This document shows, in pieces, positions 26,631 to 33,554 of a stretch of DNA of 38,789 nucleotides. How positions within the stretch are numbered: the first letter of the stretch is position 1; each line of letters opens with the position of its first letter. Location: the NCBI GenBank assembly GCA_963204815.1, contig CAUJHQ010000128.1, positions 1 through 38,789 on the forward strand. Reading direction: 5' to 3'. Source of the stretch: Pseudomonadota bacterium. GTDB taxonomy: Bacteria > Pseudomonadota > Gammaproteobacteria > Burkholderiales > Burkholderiaceae_C. The notes under the pieces were generated by a model, which saw nothing but the letters and a program-made list of their open reading frames with translations, did not search any database and was not told the origin of the DNA. Position numbers and translations under genes: made by a program.

Positions 26631-28094
26631 GTGCTGCAGAAGGTCGTCCGCTCCACCGTCATCGACGCGCCCATCGAGCGCGTCTGGGCCGTGCTGCGCG
26701 ACTTCAACAGCCACGACCAGTGGCACACCGTCGTCGACGAAAGCCGCATCGAGGGCGGCGAGCGCAGCGACCAGGTCGGCTGCGTGCGCAGCTTCGCGCT
26801 GAAGGACGGCCACCGCATCCGCGAACAGCTGCTGACGCTGGACGACCGCGAATTCAAGAGCACCTACTGCATCGTCGAAGCCACGGTGCCGCTGCAGCGC
26901 TACGTGGCCACCGTGACGCTCAAGCCCGTCACCGATGGCAACCGCACCTTCTGGCATTGGGAATCTTCCTTCGCCACGCCGCCGGGCATGGAGCGCGAGC
27001 TGCGCGACATGGTGGCCACCGGCGTCTACGAGGCGGGCTTCGAGAACCTGCGCCGCCACCTGGCGCAGGGTGCCGACCTGCTGCCGCGCAGTGCGCAGCC
27101 CATGCCCACCGCCTTGCCGGTGGCCTGCCGCCGCGCCGTGCAGCGCGCCTACGGCGGCCCCGAGGCGTTGGTGGCCGAGCACGCCGAGGCGCCCGCGCCG
27201 GGGCCGGGCGAGGTGCGCATCCGCCAGCGCGCCATCGGCGTGAACTACTTCGACGTCTACCTGCGCAAGGGCTGGATCCCCGGCATGCTGCCCTTGCCCG
27301 GCACGCCGGGCATGGAAGCCGCCGGCACGGTCATCGACGTCGGACCCGGCGTCAGCGGGCTGATGCCCGGCGACCGCGTGGCCTACCTAGGGCCCGTGCC
27401 CGGTGCCTACGCCAGCGTGCGCTGCGTGCCGGCCGAGTGGGCCGTGCGGCTGCCGCCGCAAGTCGACGACGACACCGCCGCCGCGCTGCTGCTGAAGGGC
27501 CTGACGGCCGACATGCTGCTGCGCGACCTGGGCCGTGTCGGCCCCGGCACGCGGCTGCTGCTGCATGCGGCCGCCGGCGGCGTGGGCCTGCTGGTGGCGG
27601 CCTGGGCGCGGCGGCTCGGCGCCACCGTCATCGGCACCACCAGCAGCGAGGCGAAGGCGCGTGTGGCGCGCGAACACGGCTGCCAGCACGTGATCGTGAC
27701 GCGCGACTACCGCTTCGCCAACGAGGTGCAGCGCCTGTGCGGCGGCGCCGACGTCATCGTCGACGGCCTCGGCGATGCAGCCGGCGAGCAGAACCTCGCC
27801 GCGCTCGCGCCCTGCGGCCACTGGATCAGCCTGGGCCAGGCCACCGGCGGCCTGCAGCCGGTCGACCCCGACCGGCTGGTGCAGAAGTCGGCCACCTTCT
27901 CGCGGCCGGTGATCTTCGCGTACCTGTCGTCGCCCGCACAGCGGCTGGACCGCACGCAGCGGCTGTGGGCCGCGCTGGCCGACGGCAGCCTCCACCCGCC
28001 CGTCATCGAGCGCTACACGCTGGACGCCGCGGCCGACGCGCACGCGCGGCTGGAGTCGCGCTTGTCGGTGGGGCCGCTGATCCTCGTCGCCTGA
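26631..28094 (+). CDS. Fusion of SRPBCC domain and quinone oxidoreductase
   Basis: A 487-residue two-domain protein from GTG 26631. Residues 1-150 are an SRPBCC domain paralogous to the upstream gene (shared landmarks RDFN, DRxGC/DQVGC, VTDGNR). Residues about 165-487 are a zinc-free medium-chain quinone oxidoreductase: AVQRAYGGPEALV, GVNYFDVYLRKG, the NADPH-binding AAAGGVGLLVAAWARRLGA and DGLGDAAG. The frame is continuous and no internal start with a good ribosome binding site separates the domains. It likely performs NADPH-dependent reduction of an alpha,beta-unsaturated carbonyl or quinone held by the SRPBCC module. Confidence 0.87.
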   Translation: MLQKVVRSTVIDAPIERVWAVLRDFNSHDQWHTVVDESRIEGGERSDQVGCVRSFALKDGHRIREQLLTLDDREFKSTYCIVEATVPLQRYVATVTLKPVTDGNRTFWHWESSFATPPGMERELRDMVATGVYEAGFENLRRHLAQGADLLPRSAQPMPTALPVACRRAVQRAYGGPEALVAEHAEAPAPGPGEVRIRQRAIGVNYFDVYLRKGWIPGMLPLPGTPGMEAAGTVIDVGPGVSGLMPGDRVAYLGPVPGAYASVRCVPAEWAVRLPPQVDDDTAAALLLKGLTADMLLRDLGRVGPGTRLLLHAAAGGVGLLVAAWARRLGATVIGTTSSEAKARVAREHGCQHVIVTRDYRFANEVQRLCGGADVIVDGLGDAAGEQNLAALAPCGHWISLGQATGGLQPVDPDRLVQKSATFSRPVIFAYLSSPAQRLDRTQRLWAALADGSLHPPVIERYTLDAAADAHARLESRLSVGPLILVA

Positions 28095-28111
28095 ACCCTC
28101 CGGAGCCCGCC

Positions 28112-28492
28112 ATGATCCACGGCATGAACCACTTCACCATCACGGCCGAGAACCGCGAGGCCACGCTGGGGTTCTACTGCGGCCTGCTGGGCCTGAAGGA
28201 AGGGCACCGCCCCGACCTCGGCTTCCCCGGCGCGTGGCTCTACGCCGACGGCAACCCGCAGGCCGTGCTGCACATCTACTGGGACCGGCCCATGCCCAGC
28301 GCCCGCACCGGCGTCATCGACCACATGGCGTTCACCGCCAGCGACCTGAAGGCCGTGAAGGCGCGCTTCGACGCCGCGGGCCTGAAGTACGACCTGCGGC
28401 AGCAGGCCGGCGCCGGCACCTGGCAGCTGTTCAGCTTCGACCCCAATGGCGCGCGGGTCGAGCTGGACTTCGACCCGGCCGAGACGCCGTAG
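28112..28492 (+). CDS. VOC-family (glyoxalase/dioxygenase-fold) protein
   Basis: A 126-residue single VOC domain. HFTITAENREATLGFYCGLLGL gives the first metal His (about residue 7), HIYWD and IDHMAF contribute central residues, and the end FSFDPNGARVELDFDP has the typical terminal Glu. This suggests a metal-dependent lyase, isomerase or extradiol-like enzyme, probably dimeric. GGAG lies 6 bases before the ATG. It is the last gene of the operon and converges on the MscS gene only 23 bp away. No classic terminator is obvious in that gap. Confidence 0.85.
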   Translation: MIHGMNHFTITAENREATLGFYCGLLGLKEGHRPDLGFPGAWLYADGNPQAVLHIYWDRPMPSARTGVIDHMAFTASDLKAVKARFDAAGLKYDLRQQAGAGTWQLFSFDPNGARVELDFDPAETP

Positions 28493-28515
28493 CCGCGGCG
28501 GGCGCGCCAGCCCGT

Positions 28516-30045
28516 TCAGCGGAGGCCGAAGAACTCCCGGATGCGCCGCAGGATCACCGCGTGCCGCTCGGCGGGTGCGGTGTCGCCGTGCGCCTGGCGG
28601 AAGCGGTCGTGCAGCGCCTCGTTCTGCGCCTGCCGCTGCGCCAGCACGTGCGACAGGCTCTCGGCGATGGCGTGGCGGTCGTGCAGGATGCCTTCGAAGC
28701 CGGCCTTGTCGAGCCGGTAGCACTCGACGTCGGTCGCGGCGACCACGGTGGCCGAACGCGGCGCGCCGGTCAGCAGGCCCATCTCGCCGAAGACGCTGCC
28801 GGCGGCCAGGTGCGTGAGCGGCAGGCGTTCGCCGTTCGGCGCTTCCCAGAAAACCTCGGCCTCGCCGCTGGCGACGATGTAGAGCCAGTGCGCGGCAGCG
28901 CCCTGGCGCGTCATCACGTCACCGCGCGCGAACGGCGCGTGCGACAGCCGCTCGGCGATGCGGCGGCGCTCGCCGTCGTCGAGCGCGGCGAACAGGTCGA
29001 TGCCGGCCAGCATGGCCTGGCGCCGCGCCAGTTCGCGCTGCCAGGCGGCTTCGCGCCGGGCGTCGGTGTCCTGCACCACGTGCACGGTCTGGTCGGGCAG
29101 TGCCGGATGCCAGCCGTTGCGCTGCAGCGTGGCCAGCAGGTGCACGCGCACCGCGGAATCGGTGGCGTCGTCGTCGGCGGGGTCGCTGAGCCAGTAGCGC
29201 AGCGCGTAGCGCACGGCGCCGCGCGTGAACTCCAGCGCCACGCAGGACGGCGGCGGATCGAGCGCGACGTTGGCGATCTCGGCGTCCCGCACCGCGCGCT
29301 CGGCGGCGGCGATGACGAGCGAGGGCGCGACGCCGTCGTCGACGTGGAAGCCGACCCAGCGCCGCCAGCCGGCCCCGCCCGGCGGCTGCGCGGCGACGAC
29401 GCTGAACTTGCCCTTCATCAGCTGGCCGTTCGGGATGACGACGCGTTCGCCGTTGCGCGTGCGCAGCGCGGTGAAGCGCCACTGGATGTCGACGACGCGC
29501 CCGCTCACGTCGTCCAGGCGCAGCCAGTCGCCGATCTGCAGCGAGTCGTCGAGCTGCAGCGCCAGCCCGCCGAGGATGTTGCCCAGCGTGTCCTGCATCG
29601 CGAAGGCGACCACGGCGGTGATGACGGCCGACGTGGCGACGATGCTGGTGAGGTCGACGCCGGCGTAGGACAGCCGCACCAGGCCCCACAGCAGGTAGCC
29701 GGCGAAGACGGCGATGTCCTCCACGATGCGCGGCGCCGCCACCTTCAGTGCCGGCAGCAGCACGCGGAAGGCGAGCAGCCCGGCCAGGCGGACCAGCACG
29801 ATGCCCAGGCCCAGCACCGCGGCCTGGCGCAGCGCGTCGGCCGGCCCCGTCAGCCCGCGCGCCGCAAGCAGCGCGGCGGCGATGTCCAGCAGCAGCCACG
29901 GCACGGCGAACAGCAGCGAGTGGCGCACCGTCTCGCGGCCGCTCGCCAGCAGCCGCAGCAGCAGCGCCGCCAGCAGCACGATGGCGCCGTAGACCCAGGG
30001 CGACTCCGGGCGCCAGAACGCGGCGATGACGTCGGCGGCGGCCAT
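28516..30045 (-). CDS. MscS-type mechanosensitive channel with cyclic-nucleotide-binding domain
   Basis: A 509-residue inner-membrane protein. Four or five hydrophobic segments (about 15-160) end in the MscS pore region and beta-domain (SVITAVVAFAMQDTLGNILGGLALQLDD, then VVIPNGQLMKG at about 225). A C-terminal cNMP-binding domain follows (about 355-475), with the phosphate-binding cassette FGEMGLLTGAPRSA retaining the key Glu and Arg. This is the bacterial cyclic-nucleotide-gated MscS-like (bCNG) architecture. It lies 6 bp downstream of the PPK2-type gene in the same direction. Across the divergent promoter stands an adenylate cyclase, giving a plausible source of its ligand. Confidence 0.92.
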   Translation of the reverse strand: MAAADVIAAFWRPESPWVYGAIVLLAALLLRLLASGRETVRHSLLFAVPWLLLDIAAALLAARGLTGPADALRQAAVLGLGIVLVRLAGLLAFRVLLPALKVAAPRIVEDIAVFAGYLLWGLVRLSYAGVDLTSIVATSAVITAVVAFAMQDTLGNILGGLALQLDDSLQIGDWLRLDDVSGRVVDIQWRFTALRTRNGERVVIPNGQLMKGKFSVVAAQPPGGAGWRRWVGFHVDDGVAPSLVIAAAERAVRDAEIANVALDPPPSCVALEFTRGAVRYALRYWLSDPADDDATDSAVRVHLLATLQRNGWHPALPDQTVHVVQDTDARREAAWQRELARRQAMLAGIDLFAALDDGERRRIAERLSHAPFARGDVMTRQGAAAHWLYIVASGEAEVFWEAPNGERLPLTHLAAGSVFGEMGLLTGAPRSATVVAATDVECYRLDKAGFEGILHDRHAIAESLSHVLAQRQAQNEALHDRFRQAHGDTAPAERHAVILRRIREFFGLR

Positions 30046-30051
30046 GCGGGG

Positions 30052-31566
30052 CTACTGGCGGCGCCGCTTCGGCCGGTCGACGGCCTCGAGCGCGTCCTCG
30101 ATCGCCTCGCACAGCGTCTTCAGCACCTTGATGCGGGCGAAGTCCTTGTTGTCGGCCTCCACCAGCGTCCACGGCGTGCCGGCGGTGGACGTGCGGTCGA
30201 CCATGTCGCAGACGGCGGCCTCGTACAGGTCCCACTTCTCGCGGTTGCGCCAGTCCTCGTCGGTGATCTTGAAGCGCTTGAAGGCCACCTGCTCGCGCAG
30301 CTGGAAGCGGCGCAGCTGCTCGTCCTTCGTGATGGCGAGCCAGAACTTGACGAGCACCACGCCGTGCTCGCGCAGCGCGTGCTCGAAGTCGTTGATCTCG
30401 CCGTAGGCGCGCATCCAGTCGGCCTCGCGGCACAGGCCCTCGACGCGCTCGACGAGCACGCGGCCGTACCAGGAGCGGTCGAAGATGGCGAAGCGGCCGC
30501 GCCGCGGCAGGTGGCGCCAGAAGCGCCACAGGTAGGGCTGCGCGCGCTCTTCCTCGGTGGGGGCGGCGACCGGGACGGTCTCGTAGAAGCGCGCATCGAG
30601 CGCGCCGGTGACGCGGCGGATCGCGCTGCCCTTGCCGGCGCCGTCGTTGCCTTCGAACACCGCCACCACCGATAGCCGCTTGAAGCGCGGGTCGCGCGAC
30701 GCCAGGTTGAGCCGGCTCTGCCACTTCTCGAGCTCGCGCTCGTAGGTGGCGTGCGACATGCGCCGGTCGAGCTTCAGCGTGCTCAGCACGTTGACGCGGT
30801 CGGCCGGCGCGGGCAGCAGCGGCGGCGCCAGCGCGGCGGCGGCGGCGCCGGACTTGTCGTCGAGCCGCTCGCGCAGCGCCGCCAGCAGGTGGCGGCCGAC
30901 CGCCAGCGCGCGGTGGCGCGGGTTGGCCGCCGGAACCACGATCCACGGCGCCATCGCGGTGGAGGTCCGGCGCACGAAGGGTTCGCAGACTTCGACGAAG
31001 CGGTCGTAGTGCTTGAAGTAGGCCCACTCGGTGTCGGTCACGCGCCAGCGCGTCGCGGGGTCCTTCTCCAGCGCCTTCAGGCGCTTGCGCTGCTGCGCCT
31101 TCGACAGGTGGAACCAGTACTTCACCAGCAGCACGCCTTCGTCGCAGAGCATCTGCTCCAGGCGTTGGAGGTCGCCGATGGCGCCGTCGAACGCGCCTTC
31201 GCCGATCTCGCCCATCACGCGCTGCACGATCGGCTGCGTGTGCCAGGCGCCGAAGAAGATGCCGATGCGCCCGCGCGGCGGCAGCGCGTTCCAGAAGCGC
31301 CAGTGCGGCGGGCGTTCGGCCTCTTCCTCCGAAGGTGCGCCGAAGGCGGTGGTGCGGATGTGGCGCGGGTCCATCCACTCGTTGAGCAGGTTCACCGTCT
31401 CGCCCTTGCCGGCGCCCTCGACGCCGGCGATCAGCACCAGCACCGGGAAGCGGCCGTCGAGCTTGAGGTCGTACTGCGCCTCCAGCAGCGCGGCGCGCAG
31501 CAGCGCTTGCTCGCGCTGGTAGTCGGCCTTGGAGACCGTGTGCTTCAGGTTGGCGGATTCGAACAT
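30052..31566 (-). CDS. pap: Polyphosphate:AMP phosphotransferase (two-domain PPK2)
   Basis: A 504-residue tandem PPK2 protein, the length of polyphosphate:AMP phosphotransferases. Domain 1 has a Walker A at GVEGAGKGE, and domain 2 has GNDGAGKGS with the following lid motif FDRSWYGRVLVERVEG. The enzyme phosphorylates AMP to ADP using polyphosphate. I chose the ATG at 31566 (MFESANLKHTVSK), the expected start; an upstream in-frame ATG at 31617 adds 17 residues and would crowd the divergent promoter. It is operonic with the cNMP-gated channel, and could recycle AMP formed when cAMP is degraded. Confidence 0.92.
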   Translation of the reverse strand: MFESANLKHTVSKADYQREQALLRAALLEAQYDLKLDGRFPVLVLIAGVEGAGKGETVNLLNEWMDPRHIRTTAFGAPSEEEAERPPHWRFWNALPPRGRIGIFFGAWHTQPIVQRVMGEIGEGAFDGAIGDLQRLEQMLCDEGVLLVKYWFHLSKAQQRKRLKALEKDPATRWRVTDTEWAYFKHYDRFVEVCEPFVRRTSTAMAPWIVVPAANPRHRALAVGRHLLAALRERLDDKSGAAAAALAPPLLPAPADRVNVLSTLKLDRRMSHATYERELEKWQSRLNLASRDPRFKRLSVVAVFEGNDGAGKGSAIRRVTGALDARFYETVPVAAPTEEERAQPYLWRFWRHLPRRGRFAIFDRSWYGRVLVERVEGLCREADWMRAYGEINDFEHALREHGVVLVKFWLAITKDEQLRRFQLREQVAFKRFKITDEDWRNREKWDLYEAAVCDMVDRTSTAGTPWTLVEADNKDFARIKVLKTLCEAIEDALEAVDRPKRRRQ

Positions 31567-31715
31567 CGCAGGCCGAATCTCGCACAGCGCCGCGCCCGCC
31601 GCCAGGACCCAGGTCAAGGCCGGCGCGGATGGCGGGCCGCCCGGCCGCCCTTGCCGCAGGTCAAGCAGGCCCGCGCGCGCCGCCGCAGAATCGAGCGCGC
31701 CGCCAGGGGGTGCCG
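31567..31715. promoter_or_regulatory. Divergent promoter region between pap and adenylate cyclase
   Basis: A 149-bp gap with head-to-head genes must hold promoters for the pap-channel operon and for the cyclase. GC content remains high, and I see no unambiguous -10/-35 pair or operator. AGGGGG at 31705-31710 serves as the cyclase ribosome binding site. Confidence 0.4.
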
Positions 31716-32618
31716 ATGGAGTGTGCCGTTCTCTTTGCCGATGTCGCCGGAAGCACCGCCCTCTACGAGGTGCTGGGCGATGAGCGCGCGTTCGCGCTCA
31801 TCGAAGGCTGCCTGGCGGCGATGTCGGCCTGCACCACCGAAGCCGACGGCCGCGTCATCAAGACCATCGGCGACGCCGTGATGGCCGTCTTCCGCAGCGC
31901 CGACGCCGCCGCCGACGCCGCCGCTGCGATGCAGCAGCGCGTGGAAGCGCTTGGCCCGCCGGTGGGGCTGCGGCTGGGGCTGCGCATCGGCTTCCACTTC
32001 GGCCCCGTGGTGGCGCACGACCACGACGTCTTCGGCGACACCGTGAACCTGGCCTCGCGGCTGTGCGACCTGGCGTCCAAGGGGCAGGTCGTCACCGACC
32101 AGGGCACCGCCGAGCGGCTGTCGCCGGCGCACGCCGCGAGCCTGCGCCGGCTGTTCGCCATTCCCGTCAAGGGCAAGGCGCAGGAGGTCGAGGTCGTCGA
32201 GTTCGAGTGGGCGCCGGCGAGCGCCGAGAAGACGGTGATCTTCGCGAAGTCGGCCGGCGCCGCGGCCGGCCGCGCGCGGCTGGAGATCGACTTCGGCGGC
32301 GCGCGTGTCGAGATGGGTCCGGAACGCCGCAAGGTCACGATCGGCCGCGACCTCGAGGCCGACTTCACCGTGCGCGACCCCTGCGTGTCGCGCGCCCACG
32401 CCATGGTCGAGCGCCGGCGCGACCGCTTCGTGCTCGTCGACCACAGCGCCAACGGCAGCTTCGTCAGCTTCGACGGCCGGCCCGAAACGAAGGTGCACCA
32501 CGAGGAGCTCACGCTCGTCGGCCAGGGCCTGATCGCCTTCGGCCAGCCGCGTGCCGAAGCGGCCCAGGTGGCCGCGTTCCGCTGCTTCGACGCGCCGCCG
32601 CCGCCGGAGGCCGGTTGA
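31716..32618 (+). CDS. Class III adenylate cyclase with FHA domain
   Basis: A 300-residue cytoplasmic protein. The catalytic domain (about 1-170) has both metal Asp residues (Asp9 in FADVAGST, Asp53 in IGDAVM). The purine-selecting pair Lys49 and Asp104 indicates adenine specificity. Transition-state Asn111 and Arg115 lie in VNLASR. A C-terminal FHA domain (about 190-285) has the phosphothreonine-binding GR, SRAH and N-G residues (IGRD, VSRAHA, SANGSF). All catalytic residues are intact, so cAMP production is expected, probably controlled by a phosphoprotein bound to FHA. ATG 31716 follows AGGGGG at 5 bp. Confidence 0.9.
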   Translation: MECAVLFADVAGSTALYEVLGDERAFALIEGCLAAMSACTTEADGRVIKTIGDAVMAVFRSADAAADAAAAMQQRVEALGPPVGLRLGLRIGFHFGPVVAHDHDVFGDTVNLASRLCDLASKGQVVTDQGTAERLSPAHAASLRRLFAIPVKGKAQEVEVVEFEWAPASAEKTVIFAKSAGAAAGRARLEIDFGGARVEMGPERRKVTIGRDLEADFTVRDPCVSRAHAMVERRRDRFVLVDHSANGSFVSFDGRPETKVHHEELTLVGQGLIAFGQPRAEAAQVAAFRCFDAPPPPEAG

Positions 32619-33475
32619 GCGTGCTGCAGGGGGCCGGCCTCGCGGCGCTGCTGCTCGCGTTGCTGGGGGTCGGCCTGGCGGCCTACGGAAACCGCCGCTG
32701 GGCCGGGCTCACCGCGGCGTTGAACGCCCGCCTGGACGCCGCGCGCGAGCCGCCGCGGCCCGCGCGCCTCGACGAGCGCGAGCTCGAAGGCCTGCCGCCC
32801 GTGGTGCAGCGCTGGTTCCGCAGCGTGATGGCGCCGGGGCAGTCGCTCGTCGCCGCCGTGCGCGTCGAGCACCGCGGCAGCTTCAACCTCGGCGAGGGCG
32901 CCGACCGGTGGCGCCCGTTCACGTCGACGCAGCATGTGGTCACGCGGCGCCCGGGCTTCGTGTGGGACGCCCGCATCGCCGTGCTGCCGGGGCTGCCGGT
33001 GCGCGTGCACGACGCCTACGTGGCCGGCACCGGCGTGCTGCACCCGGCGCTGGCCGGCCTGGTGTCCCTCGCCGACCTGCACGGCGAGGGCGAGCTCGCG
33101 CGCGGCGAACTGATGCGCTTCTTCGCCGAGGCCGCCTGGTACCCCACCGCGCTGCTGCCCAGCCAGGGCGTGCGCTGGGAGGCGGTCGACGAACACTCGG
33201 CGCGCGCCAGGCTCGCCGACGGCGCGCACGCGATCGAGCTGACCTTCGGCTTCGGCGCCGACGGCCTGATGCAGTGGGTGCGCGCCGACGCGCGCGGCCG
33301 CACCGTCGGTGGCCGCAACGTGCCGACGCCGTGGGAGGGCCGCTGGTCCGAGCCGCGCGTGGTGCAGGGCCTGCGCGTGCCGATGACGGGCGAAGTGGCC
33401 TGGCTGCTGCCTGAAGGCCGCAAGCCCTACTGGCGCGGCACGATCACCTCGCTGCACTACGAGTTCGCGCCGTGA
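32615..33475 (+). CDS. Conserved membrane-anchored protein, DUF6544-like
   Basis: A 286-residue protein with one N-terminal hydrophobic helix (about 5-23) and a soluble remainder. Segments such as LPPVVQRWFRSVM, then SFNLGEG and WYPTALLPSQGVRW, resemble a widespread family of unknown function (DUF6544/DUF6920). It probably lies in the periplasm or on the outer face of the inner membrane. The start is either TTG 32615 (overlapping the cyclase stop as TTGA, with GGAGG 4 bp upstream) or GTG 32621. It is coupled to the cyclase gene, but nothing in the sequence explains the link. Confidence 0.72.
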   Translation: MSVLQGAGLAALLLALLGVGLAAYGNRRWAGLTAALNARLDAAREPPRPARLDERELEGLPPVVQRWFRSVMAPGQSLVAAVRVEHRGSFNLGEGADRWRPFTSTQHVVTRRPGFVWDARIAVLPGLPVRVHDAYVAGTGVLHPALAGLVSLADLHGEGELARGELMRFFAEAAWYPTALLPSQGVRWEAVDEHSARARLADGAHAIELTFGFGADGLMQWVRADARGRTVGGRNVPTPWEGRWSEPRVVQGLRVPMTGEVAWLLPEGRKPYWRGTITSLHYEFAP

Positions 33476-33493
33476 GCGCGCGCCGGCGGGCGC

Positions 33494-33524
33494 TTGACCT
33501 TGCCGCCGTGGCAAGGTCGACCAT
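33494..33524 (+). promoter_or_regulatory. CueR-type copper-responsive promoter
   Basis: TTGACC (33494-33499) and a weak -10 GACCAT (33519-33524) are 19 bp apart, the over-long spacer typical of MerR-family promoters. The spacer carries a near-centred palindrome ACCTTGCC-N5-GGCAAGGT (33497-33517), which matches the known CueR operator pattern. It lies 31 bp before copA. The regulator gene itself is not in the window. Confidence 0.75.
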
Positions 33525-33554
33525 CGTGGCATCCTGAAACCCGGTACCGCCGCC

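Noticed and set aside
28919..31585. An 888-residue minus-strand frame across pap and mscS
   Set aside because: It is offset from the pap and channel frames and gives Arg/Ala-rich sequence. The two recognised genes use other frames on the same strand.
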